A DNA stretch of 64,000 nt, from positions 124,001 to 188,000 of the forward strand of contig CANLHK010000004.1 in assembly GCA_947490615.1 (NCBI GenBank), read 5' to 3'. Below the pieces are notes generated by a model. That model was not told the origin of the DNA. It did not search any database and worked only from the letters and a program-made list of their open reading frames with translations. Position numbers and translations under genes: made by a program. This stretch comes from Planctomycetaceae bacterium. Its GTDB lineage: Bacteria > Planctomycetota > Phycisphaerae > Phycisphaerales > SM1A02. This document shows, piece by piece, positions 44,695 to 53,138 of the stretch (within the stretch, counting starts at the first letter, position 1; every line of letters starts with the position of its first letter).

Positions 44695-45825
44695 ATGTCG
44701 TATTGGCGCATGCCGTGGAATCGCAACATCGGTCCGATCGGACTTGATCTCGGCGCGGACTCTCCGCGCGCGATGCAAGTTCGTCACGGTGACGACGCTC
44801 CACGCACCACGATGGAAGTCTCCATCGATCCTGCAGCGGATCTCGTGCAGCGTGCCATCGTCGCAGCCAACGGTCTGCGACGGGCGCGCTTTGTGGGACG
44901 CGAGGTGGTCGTGGGACTTCCTTCGAGTGTCGCGCGCATGCACGTCGCGCGGCTCCCAGTGCTCGCGGGTGTCGACGCGCGCGAGGCAATTGCGTGGGAG
45001 GCAGCGGAACGCACCGCGATGTCCCGTGAGGCGCTGGTCGCTGACGCGATCGCGACGGGCGCGCCATCAGCATTGGGTGAAGCAAAAGAAGAGCAACTTG
45101 TCGTCGCCGCTCCAGTGGATCAACTCGAGCAGGCCTTTGCGGCGCTGCTCGCGGCGGGCTTCGATCCCATCGCTGCGGAGCCGCGATTCCTTGCCGTGGC
45201 ACGCGCGCTCAGCCGACGAGCACGCCGTGATGCCGATGTGGGCAATGTCCGTGCGGTGCTTCATGTCGAGCATCATGGTGCATGCATCATGGTGCTGCGT
45301 GGCGACCGCATCGCGTTTTGCCGCGAGATCCCCGTTGGTGGAGAGACCTTCAACCACGCTGTGGCCACGCGTCTCGGTGTGTCGATTGAGGCTGCCACAG
45401 CGCTGCGTGCGCACCGCATGGCGGCCGCGCGTGGCGTTGCTTCTGCGGTAGAGGTGGTGGCCGAAGAAGCCGCCTTGGCCGCGACGCGCGCCACGATTGA
45501 TGCGCTGGCCAACGAGTTGGCCCTTTGCTTGCGCTACTACGGGGTGAGTTTCCGCGGCGGTCAACCGAGCCGTGTGGTGCTGTCGGGTCCTGAGGCAAGT
45601 GAGCCGCGCCTGGCTGAGATCGTTGAAGAGGCCACGCGCGCCGAAGTCGGATCCTATGAGCGTGAGATGCCCTCCTCGGTCGGGACACCTGCCACCGCCT
45701 CGCGCGTGTCGTCGGACTTTGCGCCGTGGATCACTGCATACGGATTGGCGTGCCGCGCGCCTGTTGAAGCAGCGCGCGTTGGTGCTGGAAGTGGATCGGC
45801 TCGCATGGAAAGGAGCGCTGCATGA
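44695..45825 (+). CDS. pilM: PilM-type actin-like ATPase of the pilus/secretion assembly
   Basis: A 376-residue protein of the PilM/GspL-cytoplasmic type with an actin-like (ASKHA) fold: N-terminal IGPIGLDLGADSPRAMQVR is the first nucleotide-binding loop, followed by VVVGLPSSVARMHVARLP and the C-terminal block RVVLSGPEASEPRLAEIVEE. PilM sits at the cytoplasmic face and binds the N-terminus of PilN, the next gene; the pair aligns motor and periplasmic parts of the machine. TGGAGG lies about ten bases upstream of the ATG. The pilN start overlaps its stop (ATGA). Confidence 0.85.
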   Translation: MSYWRMPWNRNIGPIGLDLGADSPRAMQVRHGDDAPRTTMEVSIDPAADLVQRAIVAANGLRRARFVGREVVVGLPSSVARMHVARLPVLAGVDAREAIAWEAAERTAMSREALVADAIATGAPSALGEAKEEQLVVAAPVDQLEQAFAALLAAGFDPIAAEPRFLAVARALSRRARRDADVGNVRAVLHVEHHGACIMVLRGDRIAFCREIPVGGETFNHAVATRLGVSIEAATALRAHRMAAARGVASAVEVVAEEAALAATRATIDALANELALCLRYYGVSFRGGQPSRVVLSGPEASEPRLAEIVEEATRAEVGSYEREMPSSVGTPATASRVSSDFAPWITAYGLACRAPVEAARVGAGSGSARMERSAA

Positions 45826-46499
45826 GCGCGCAACGGATGAACCTCGTACCGCTTTCGATCGCGGAGCAAGTCCTGCGCGGACGCGCCTCGCGTCGTGTGA
45901 CGACGGCCGCCGTGTGCGTGGGCATGCTCGCCATTGGCGTCGCCTCACTCGCGCGTTGGCTTGACGGACGCTCTGCGTTGCAACTCGCCCTAGCGCGTGA
46001 GGCCAGCGCGCCTGTCATTCTTCTGGAAGATGAACTGGCATCGTTGCGCAGCGCCGCCGCGGCCATCGAGGGAACGATTGAGACGCAACGCGCCGTGGGT
46101 GTGTCGATTCCCGCCAGCGCCATCGTGCGCGCGGTGGCGTCGTCCTTGCCGACAGGAGCTCTGCTTGAACTCATCGCGCTCGACTATGCCAATGTGCAGG
46201 GCAGCAACAAGCGCATTCGCCGCACCAGTCGTGACGAACCCGCACTGCGCGAGCTTCGCGGAGAGATTGCTGGCATCGCCAGCAACGAATCGGATGTCGG
46301 TCGCATCGTCGATCAGCTCGCACTCTTGGCACCTGTCTCGCAGGTGCGGTTGGAGTCGAGCCGAAGCCGTGAATTCCGCGGGCTCAACGCCCGTGAGTTC
46401 CGCATCCAGTTCACCGTGGATCTTGAGCGACGGTGGAAGTTGCCCGAGCTCGCGGAAGGCTCCGCGGTGCCTGATTCCTCGAAGGAGACGCTCCCGTGA
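45822..46499 (+). CDS. pilN: PilN-type inner-membrane alignment protein
   Basis: A 225-residue bitopic protein. The N-terminus MSAQRMNLVPLSI contains the short cytoplasmic NLVP motif (NLLP-type) through which PilN docks into PilM. One membrane helix follows (about residues 27-46), then a coiled-coil stretch (EDELASLRSAAAAIEGTIE) and a ferredoxin-like periplasmic domain. The gene overlaps pilM and pilO by four bases each, so the three are produced together. Confidence 0.82.
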   Translation: MSAQRMNLVPLSIAEQVLRGRASRRVTTAAVCVGMLAIGVASLARWLDGRSALQLALAREASAPVILLEDELASLRSAAAAIEGTIETQRAVGVSIPASAIVRAVASSLPTGALLELIALDYANVQGSNKRIRRTSRDEPALRELRGEIAGIASNESDVGRIVDQLALLAPVSQVRLESSRSREFRGLNAREFRIQFTVDLERRWKLPELAEGSAVPDSSKETLP

Positions 46500-47107
46500 T
46501 TCTGTGTGCTTCGCGCATTTCGTTGACGCTGCTCGGTTGTTCCATGCTCGCGGTGGGTGCGGCTTCAGGGTTCTTACTCTGGCCCGCACTTGAAGCGTCC
46601 GACGCACGCCACACCGAATGTGGCCGACTGCTTTCGCAGATCGAGCGCGCCGACGACATCGCGGTGGAACGCGATCGCGTGCGCACCGAACTGGAATCGG
46701 TTCGTGCGTCGGCTCATCGCGTGCTGCGCACCATTCCTTCGGTGCCCGAGCAGGCCCATCTCATGCGCATGTTGGCCGTGGGTGCAGGCCCTGACATGGG
46801 AACGCAGACCATCGTCGCTGGCGAGCCACTGCCCGCGTCACCTTCAGGGAATGCGCGGTTGCGTGCGATTCCAGTCACCGTCGAGATGATCGCGTCGTTT
46901 GAGCGCGTCATGGAAGTCCTCGCGCGCGCCGAGAGCGACCGACGATTGGTCCGACCGATTCACATCAAGATCCAACGACCAGTCGCGCCGCTCGGTGCGC
47001 GCGAAGAACACTTCGCGCCCGGTGGTGGCACGCTGGTGGAAGCGCGACTCGAACTTGACGCCGTGTTTGACGGCGCAATGGCAGCGGAAGCGGAGCAACA
47101 GCCATGA
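46496..47107 (+). CDS. pilO: PilO-type inner-membrane alignment protein
   Basis: A 203-residue bitopic protein, GTG start overlapping the pilN stop. A membrane helix at the extreme N-terminus (SLTLLGCSMLAVGAASGFLLW region) leads into a coiled coil (about 40-85) and a small alpha/beta periplasmic domain. Sequence similarity to PilO is low as usual; the call rests on topology and on its place after pilM and pilN. It would form a heterodimer with PilN. Confidence 0.75.
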   Translation: MILCASRISLTLLGCSMLAVGAASGFLLWPALEASDARHTECGRLLSQIERADDIAVERDRVRTELESVRASAHRVLRTIPSVPEQAHLMRMLAVGAGPDMGTQTIVAGEPLPASPSGNARLRAIPVTVEMIASFERVMEVLARAESDRRLVRPIHIKIQRPVAPLGAREEHFAPGGGTLVEARLELDAVFDGAMAAEAEQQP

Positions 47108-47784
47108 AGCAGCAGCAACCAAACGGGTTGTCCCAACGCAGCACTTCAGCAAGGCACGCGCACGCCGTGAAGTCGGATGCGGGCGCGATGCACTGGATGA
47201 AGCGTCACAAGACCGCGTTGGGCGTCGTGGGCATGATGGCGATCACGCTGAGCGTGACTCCACTTGGATTGCTGCTGTGGGCGCGCTTGCGCATCCTCAC
47301 CAACATCCCGAAGACCGCCATCGCCGACGATCCAGCGAGTGTCGTCGCCAGTGCGAAGCCGCCCGTTGATCTCGAGACTGGACTCAGCATCGGCAGCCCA
47401 CTCCTTATCGATCCCTTCACGATTGATCCGCGCACATACCCCAATGCGCACAGCTCCACACCATCCATCGCAAGCATCGTCCCAACGCAAAAGACAAATG
47501 GGGGATCAGCCGAAGTACTGGTGCTGGCAGAAGTTGAGACAGCGCGTCGTGCGTCGGAACGGTTCCGACTGCAGACGGCTGGACGAGGCCTGTCCATCGC
47601 AGTGATCGACGGGCGAACCTATCGAGTCGGAGACGCGCTCTTCAGCGCGGACGGCTTCAGGTTCGTGCTGGTCGAGGTTCTCGAAGGAGGCGCCGTACTC
47701 GAGTGCGGCGCAGAACGCTACGAGATCCGGATGCGCGCAGCAGGGGCAGGAGTTGCCCCCAACGAGCAAGCCGAACGCCGCTGA
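47104..47784 (+). CDS. PilP/GspC-like inner-membrane linker to the secretin
   Basis: A 226-residue protein with a ~38-residue cytoplasmic arm, one membrane helix (about 39-61) and a periplasmic region. The final ~70 residues (RFRLQTAGRGLSIAVIDGRTYRVGD and FVLVEVLEGGAVLECGAERYEIRM) have the beta-rich pattern of the PilP/GspC homology-region domain, which contacts the secretin N-domains. Unlike PilP it is not a lipoprotein. It overlaps pilO by four bases and is followed after 44 bases by the secretin gene. Assignment is by position and pattern. Confidence 0.65.
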   Translation: MKQQQPNGLSQRSTSARHAHAVKSDAGAMHWMKRHKTALGVVGMMAITLSVTPLGLLLWARLRILTNIPKTAIADDPASVVASAKPPVDLETGLSIGSPLLIDPFTIDPRTYPNAHSSTPSIASIVPTQKTNGGSAEVLVLAEVETARRASERFRLQTAGRGLSIAVIDGRTYRVGDALFSADGFRFVLVEVLEGGAVLECGAERYEIRMRAAGAGVAPNEQAERR

Positions 47785-47828
47785 GCAGAGGCGCAGCGGA
47801 CAGACCTCTCGAAACGAGTGAATCAACC

Positions 47829-49664
47829 ATGAACAACAAGACCAACGCAGCCTATCGCGCCTACTTCCGACTCACGAAGCAGACATGCTTCATCGCCACG
47901 CTGGCGGCCTCGAGCTTCGCGCTCGCCCAGGCACCCGCGAGTGCCCCAGCCGCAGGCAATGCGCAGGTGAAGCCGACCGCTGGTCAGGCCGCTGCGGAGA
48001 CCTTCACGATTCAGTTCCAGGACACCGACATTCTGCAGGCGCTGCAGATGCTCTCGATGCAAGGCCGACGCAACATCATTGCGTCGCGTGGCGTCCAGGG
48101 AAAGGTCAGCGCGAACCTGTACGACGTCGGACTCTTCGACGCGCTTGATGTGATCATGCGCGCCAACGATCTGCGTATGGAAGAGGCTGGCAACTTCATC
48201 TATGTCTACACCCGCGAAGAGTGGGAAGATGTGTCGAAGTCGCGCCTGAAGAAGGTGAGCCGCAACTTCCCGCTCGAGTACCTCAACGCCAAGGACGCGG
48301 GCGAGTTCATCAACCCGATTCTCTCCGATGTCGGCAAGGTCTCGTTCGTCGGCGATGTCCAGAAGGGTTTCCAGCCTTCGCCTGACGACGGCGGAACTGA
48401 CAGCTGGGCGTTCCAGGGCATGCTCGTGGTGAGCGATTATCCCGCCAACATTGAAGCGATCGAAGCGCTCCTCAAGGAAATCGACACGCCGCCAGCGCAG
48501 GTCGTGATCGAGTCGACCATCGTCAGCTCGAAGGTCGTGCAGAACGACGGCTTCGGCGTTGATGTGTCGATCATCGGCAACCTGAACTTCGCCGATCTCA
48601 CTAATCCACTCTCGGGCGCCAACGACCTCCAAGACGGCGGCGTCGGAAAGGGTGAGGGCGTCGCCAACAGCTCGAGCACCAACGTCGCGAACTGGGAGAA
48701 GGATGCGACGATGCGCGCGGGCATCCTCTCTGACGACATCGCAGTGTTCCTGCGCTTGCTCGACTCGGTGACCGACACCACCGTGCTCGCTCGTCCCCGC
48801 GTCATGGCGCTCAATCGCCAGCGCGCGCAGATTCTCATCGGTACCCGCGTCGGCTATCTCAGCTCGACCACGACGCAGACTTCGACCACCCAGAGCGTCG
48901 AGTTTCTCGACTCCGGTATCAAGCTGATCTTCAGGCCGTTCATCTCGTCCGACGGTTCGATCCGCATGGAGCTTGCTCCGAGCGTGAGCGAGGCCAAGGT
49001 CGTCTCCTTGGCGACCTCCGACGGCAGCACGCTGCCGGTTCCCAACGAGGACACCAGCGAGATCGTCACCAATGTGCGCGTGAAGAACGGGCAAACGCTC
49101 GTCCTCGGTGGACTCTTCAAGGAGGACACCGTCATCGACCGCCGTCAGGTGCCTGGTCTTGGCGATGTGCCACTCCTGGGCAACGCCTTCAAGGGCTACG
49201 ACGACTCGGTGACTCGCCACGAGATCATCTTCCTCGTCACCCCGACGATTGTGAAGGACGAGATTGCCAAGGTCTGGTCGGATGAAGCCAACGAGTTCGA
49301 GCACGCTGTGCGCATCGGTACTCGCGAAGGTCTGCTGCCGTGGTCGCGTGACACGCTCACGACCGCGCAGAACCAGAAGGCGTTCGAGGCGATGGCTGCT
49401 GGCGATCGCGAGCTCGCGCTCTTCCACTGCGAGAACTCGCTGCGCATCTCGCACAGCCAGCCGGAAATGATCCGTCTGCGCGAAGAACTCGCAGGCAAGG
49501 GCTCGGCTGCTCAGGCTGACTACGAGCACGGCATGATGCGCCGCATGATCAGCAAGCAGGTTGACGCAGGCAAGGGTTCGGCATCGAACGCTGCGCCGAA
49601 CACTCCCGAGAGCGCGCAAACTGGCGCGTCGAACTCGGAGCTCGATCTCGAGAGCAACCACTGA
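47829..49664 (+). CDS. Outer-membrane secretin (PilQ/GspD family)
   Basis: A 611-residue secretin with a signal sequence (cleavage near FALAQA). N-domains: TFTIQFQDTDILQALQMLSMQGRRN is an N0/STN-like module, followed by NFPLEYLNAKDAGEFINPIL and YPANIEAIEALLKEIDTPPAQVVIES, the N1-type repeats. The secretin domain ends with VPGLGDVPLLGNAFK and EIIFLVTPTIV. About 130 further residues, including a tail with low-complexity Ser/Ala, follow the barrel domain; part resembles a TPR-like region. It forms the channel for the filament or secreted protein. A terminator follows, so pilM-secretin is one unit. Confidence 0.92.
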   Translation: MNNKTNAAYRAYFRLTKQTCFIATLAASSFALAQAPASAPAAGNAQVKPTAGQAAAETFTIQFQDTDILQALQMLSMQGRRNIIASRGVQGKVSANLYDVGLFDALDVIMRANDLRMEEAGNFIYVYTREEWEDVSKSRLKKVSRNFPLEYLNAKDAGEFINPILSDVGKVSFVGDVQKGFQPSPDDGGTDSWAFQGMLVVSDYPANIEAIEALLKEIDTPPAQVVIESTIVSSKVVQNDGFGVDVSIIGNLNFADLTNPLSGANDLQDGGVGKGEGVANSSSTNVANWEKDATMRAGILSDDIAVFLRLLDSVTDTTVLARPRVMALNRQRAQILIGTRVGYLSSTTTQTSTTQSVEFLDSGIKLIFRPFISSDGSIRMELAPSVSEAKVVSLATSDGSTLPVPNEDTSEIVTNVRVKNGQTLVLGGLFKEDTVIDRRQVPGLGDVPLLGNAFKGYDDSVTRHEIIFLVTPTIVKDEIAKVWSDEANEFEHAVRIGTREGLLPWSRDTLTTAQNQKAFEAMAAGDRELALFHCENSLRISHSQPEMIRLREELAGKGSAAQADYEHGMMRRMISKQVDAGKGSASNAAPNTPESAQTGASNSELDLESNH

Positions 49665-50011
49665 ACCACCCGTTCGGTGTGCACAACAGTCACACGCGGA
49701 GCCGCGCCTCATCAGGCGCGGCTCTGCTCGTTTTCGGGAAAGGAGCGGTCCGCGGACTTGAGGATTATTCGCGGCGACTTGGCGACGCCTCGCAGGACGC
49801 TTGAGGCGAGAGGCTGTCGTCCGAGAAGGACAGACGACGCCGTAAGGGTCTCTAGGCAGCGGCCAAGACGACGCGGGTTCCCGTGAACGGGGCTCTTTCC
49901 TTGGCGCTGCACAGACGCGCTGAACACAGCCCAGCAAACGGCCGACATTCAATTGAGCGGATCGTCGCGCCTGTTCGGGCGCGCCGCCGCTGTTCTGGAG
50001 TGCTCCCATCC
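49665..50011 (+). other. Intergenic region with terminator after the secretin gene
   Basis: 347 bases. The first part holds the terminator; the rest must contain the promoter of the TPR lipoprotein gene. I see an imperfect hairpin around 49814-49845 (GTCGTC paired with GACGAC) but no clear -35/-10 pair and no open frame with good codon use. Confidence 0.45.
49699..49734 (+). terminator. Rho-independent terminator after the secretin gene
   Basis: A perfect 11-bp stem, GAGCCGCGCCT (49699-49709) with AGGCGCGGCTC (49714-49724), four-base loop, then TGCTCGTTTT. It lies 35 bases after the secretin stop. Confidence 0.85.
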
Positions 50012-51229
50012 ATGCGCCAACTTCTCTCCATCACGGTCTCATCGCTCGTCCTCGTCTCGCTCCTCTCTGCATGTGCGCCGCGGTCTACTGGGCTGCAGGC
50101 TCGCAAGGAGGCTGACTCGCGCTTCCAAAAGACGACGAGTCTCGTGAGCTACGACCAAGCCAAGCAGGCGTTCGCGTCGGGCGAGCTCGACAAGGCGCGC
50201 AAGGAGATTGAGATCGCGATCGCCCGCGCGGGACGCGAAGCAAAGTACTGGACGCTGCTCGGTCGCATCGAACTTGAAAGCAAGCGGCTTGAGAAGGCTC
50301 TCGACGCGTTCGGCAAGGCAATCGAGTGTGATCCCAAACTCGCCGAGCCCTACTACTACCGCGGCATCGTGCACCAGCGTTGGAACGAGAATTCCAAGGC
50401 CATCGCGGACTACCTGCAGGCTGCCGAGCTTGATGCAGAGCGAATCGCCTATGTGCTTGCAGCCGCCGAAATCATGATCACCGAGCGCAAACTCGATGAT
50501 GCCCGCATGTTGCTGCTGCCCAAGCTCGCCTACTTCGAGCACAACGCAGCGATGCATGAACTCCTCGGCGACATCGCGTCGCTGTCGGGCGATTCGACCA
50601 GCGCTGCACTGAGCTACGAGCGCGCCTCGGTCATCGACCCCGAGGCGCCACTGGTCGGCGAGAAGTTGATCGCTGCGCTCTTTGACGCAGGCGAGTACCA
50701 AAAGTGTCTTGATGCAGCGCGCCGCTCCAAGGCGCGCGCAGCGAGCCAGCAGACCAACGGCAAGCGTGTGGTGCCGACGCAAGATGTGCTTCGCCACGAA
50801 GGCCGATCGCTCGCCATGCTTGGCCGCACCAGCGAAGCACGCATCATCTTCAGTGACACCGTGCGTGAGTATCCCGAGGATGTCGCAGCATGGCGCGACT
50901 TGGCCAGCGCAGCACTGGAACTCGGCGATCTGAGCCGCGCCCAGAGTGCTGCCGAGCGGCTCATCGCTCTCGCGACGGAAGATGCGGCGGGCTACACCAT
51001 TCGTGGCATCGTGTCGGAGCTCAAGGGTGATTTCGACGAGGCCGTGCGTTGGCATCGTCTGGCGTGCGATCGCGCGCCGAAGAACGCCGAGACGCTCGTC
51101 GCTCTTGCCTTGGCGCTCCGTCAGGCGGGAAAGAAGGATGAATGTCTCACCGTGCTGCGTACGGCGCGCGCCATCGATCCGCAATCGGATCTGGTGCAGC
51201 GCGCCTTCGTGCTTGCCGGCGAGAAGTGA
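50012..51229 (+). CDS. TPR-repeat lipoprotein
   Basis: A 405-residue lipoprotein with lipobox LLSAC (signal about residues 1-21) and a series of tetratricopeptide repeats: AKQAFASGELDKARKEIEIA, LEKALDAFGKAIECDPKLAEPYYYRG, KAIADYLQAAELD and similar. It could act like PilF/PilW, a TPR lipoprotein that pilots the secretin to the outer membrane, because it follows the secretin gene; PilF is shorter, so this is a suggestion. GGAG lies about a dozen bases before the ATG. Confidence 0.8.
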   Translation: MRQLLSITVSSLVLVSLLSACAPRSTGLQARKEADSRFQKTTSLVSYDQAKQAFASGELDKARKEIEIAIARAGREAKYWTLLGRIELESKRLEKALDAFGKAIECDPKLAEPYYYRGIVHQRWNENSKAIADYLQAAELDAERIAYVLAAAEIMITERKLDDARMLLLPKLAYFEHNAAMHELLGDIASLSGDSTSAALSYERASVIDPEAPLVGEKLIAALFDAGEYQKCLDAARRSKARAASQQTNGKRVVPTQDVLRHEGRSLAMLGRTSEARIIFSDTVREYPEDVAAWRDLASAALELGDLSRAQSAAERLIALATEDAAGYTIRGIVSELKGDFDEAVRWHRLACDRAPKNAETLVALALALRQAGKKDECLTVLRTARAIDPQSDLVQRAFVLAGEK

Positions 51230-51322
51230 GTCGTAAGTTCGTGATGTCTCGCGCGAGGCGTGAAGTTTCGCGCGGATCGAAGATCGCGAAGTGCAGCGCA
51301 CCGAGGTGCGTGGGGAGGGACC

Positions 51323-52663
51323 ATGCGGGAATCGCGTCGTTCATCGCTCGAACCATCTCCGCTGCGCACAGGCGCCGCTGCCTGGCCGATCGCCGCCTGG
51401 GTCGTCATTCCCTTCGCTGCTGTTCTCGGGATGCTCTTCGAGGGAGTGCCCGCGTGGATGGTGGGATGTGGCGCAGCGGCGTTGGGAGCGTTCGTCGCGC
51501 ACGCGTCCGCAGCGCGCGCCTCCTCCAAGTTCCCCGTGGCCATGGCGCCACCGCCAGCAGTTCCTGACTCCAGCGAGACCGTGCTGCGCAACGCCATCGA
51601 ATTGCAAGGCGCCGAGCGAACCTTGCTCTTGAACGGCCTGACCGATGCTGTGGTCCTCGTCGATGATCACGGTGAGACGCGCTTTGCCAATCGCGCGGCG
51701 TGCGAAATGCTTGGGCCGCGCGCGGGAGACGCTGGGACCCGTGTCGCCGTCGACGCGCTTCCGCCTCAGGTCATGCGCGCCGTTCAAGGCGTTGCGGGCA
51801 ACCAGATGAGTGCGCGCCGACGGTTGGAGTGCGCGTTGGGAAAGGCGCCAGCGGAAATGCCCGTCGTTGTTTCTGTTGCTTCGGTGTCCGACGGCGCTCA
51901 CGGTGCCTTGGTCGCCATCACGGTGCGCAATGTGCGCGCAGAGCGTGAGGCCGATCGCATGAAGAGCGAGTTTGTCGCCAAAGTAAGCCATGAATTGCGC
52001 ACGCCGCTTGCTTCGATCCACGGCTGCGCGGAGATGCTCGCCGACGGAGAGGGGGCTTCTGAGGAGCGGCGGGCGAAGCTCGTCGGAATGATCCTCGATG
52101 GCACTGAGCGTCTCAGCGCGCTCGTCGACAACATGCTCGACATCAGCAAGATCGAGGCCGGCATGATGCGCCCCTGCATTGAGCCAGTGGATCTCGTGGA
52201 CTTAGCGGAGCAGTGCGTCGCCGCGCAGCAGGTCCTCGCTCAACAAAGGAGCATCACACTGTCTGTCACCCGTCGTTGCGATGGAGCAATCGTCCCAGCC
52301 GACCGCGCGCGTCTCGTTCAGGTCTTCACCAACTTTCTTTCCAATGCGCTGAAGTACACCCAGCATGGAGGGACGGTGGGAGTCGAAGTCGATCTCGACA
52401 ACCTCACGCGGTCCGCGGTGGTTTCCGTGCGCGACAACGGCGTCGGCATCCCAGAGCACGCCATGGGTGAACTGTGGAAGCAATTCGGGCGCGTGCGAGA
52501 GCACGAAAAGTTGGCCAAGGGAACAGGTCTCGGACTCAACTTGTGCCTGAATATCGTCGAGAACATGCACGGCGGCCAAGTCGGTGTCGAATCCAAAGTG
52601 GATGTCGGCTCGCGGTTCTGGTTTGCGATTCCGCTCGAGGTAGCGGGACGGAGAGCAGCGTAA
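51323..52663 (+). CDS. Membrane-bound PAS histidine kinase
   Basis: A 446-residue kinase: two membrane helices (about residues 21-39 and 43-62) joined by a very short loop, a PAS domain (about 95-205; LLNGLTDAVVLVDDHGETRFANRAAC), a HisKA dimerisation helix with phospho-acceptor His223 in KVSHELRTPLASIHG, and a HATPase domain with N-box NFLSNALKYT, G1 DNGVGIP and G2 GTGLGLNL. With almost no periplasmic part it probably senses a membrane or cytoplasmic signal through the PAS domain. GGGGAGGG precedes the ATG. The receiver gene follows after one base, giving a kinase-receiver pair at the head of the motor operon. Confidence 0.9.
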   Translation: MRESRRSSLEPSPLRTGAAAWPIAAWVVIPFAAVLGMLFEGVPAWMVGCGAAALGAFVAHASAARASSKFPVAMAPPPAVPDSSETVLRNAIELQGAERTLLLNGLTDAVVLVDDHGETRFANRAACEMLGPRAGDAGTRVAVDALPPQVMRAVQGVAGNQMSARRRLECALGKAPAEMPVVVSVASVSDGAHGALVAITVRNVRAEREADRMKSEFVAKVSHELRTPLASIHGCAEMLADGEGASEERRAKLVGMILDGTERLSALVDNMLDISKIEAGMMRPCIEPVDLVDLAEQCVAAQQVLAQQRSITLSVTRRCDGAIVPADRARLVQVFTNFLSNALKYTQHGGTVGVEVDLDNLTRSAVVSVRDNGVGIPEHAMGELWKQFGRVREHEKLAKGTGLGLNLCLNIVENMHGGQVGVESKVDVGSRFWFAIPLEVAGRRAA

Positions 52664-52664
52664 A

Positions 52665-53138
52665 ATGTGGAACATGCTTGGATCGCCCGCGCGAATCCTC
52701 GTCGTCGATGACGACTGGGCGATTCTGCAGGTCGTGGCGCTCAAGTTGCGCTTCGCTGGCTTGGAAGTGACCTGCGCGATGGATGGTGATGAGGCCCTCG
52801 TGGCGTTGCGTCAGCAGCCCTTTGATCTGGTCATCACCGATCTGCAGATGCCGCGCATGTCGGGCATCGAACTCGCTCAGGCGATGGCGGCAACCCCGAC
52901 ACTCGCGCGCATCCCCGTGCTGCTTCTGACGGCTCAAGATCATCAGTTGCGCGAGGACTTCGCTCAGGGAGTCAACATCGCGGCCTTTATCTCGAAACCA
53001 TTCTCTCCGCGCGTGCTCCTGAGCGAAGTGCTGGCACTGCTCGAGCAATCGTGTGAGCGTCAGGAGCAGGGCGCCGACGACGCGCCGGGAGACGCTGGCC
53101 GTTTGGCCAAGGACTCGAAGGAGCGCGAGGCCGCATGA
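52665..53138 (+). CDS. Single-domain response regulator (receiver only)
   Basis: A 157-residue CheY-like receiver. The acidic pocket is VVDDDW (Asp15-17), the phospho-acceptor is Asp59 in VITDLQMP, the switch Thr is in LLLTAQD and the conserved Lys is in FISKPFSP. After residue ~125 comes a ~30-residue charged tail with no DNA-binding domain, so it must act through protein contacts, possibly with the HD-GYP protein whose gene overlaps by four bases (ATGA). Confidence 0.92.
   Translation: MWNMLGSPARILVVDDDWAILQVVALKLRFAGLEVTCAMDGDEALVALRQQPFDLVITDLQMPRMSGIELAQAMAATPTLARIPVLLLTAQDHQLREDFAQGVNIAAFISKPFSPRVLLSEVLALLEQSCERQEQGADDAPGDAGRLAKDSKEREAA

Noticed and set aside
47823-50009. 728-codon open frame antisense to the secretin gene
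   Set aside because: Same cause: an antisense shadow of a well-supported gene. It also runs across the secretin terminator, which a real gene would not be expected to do.
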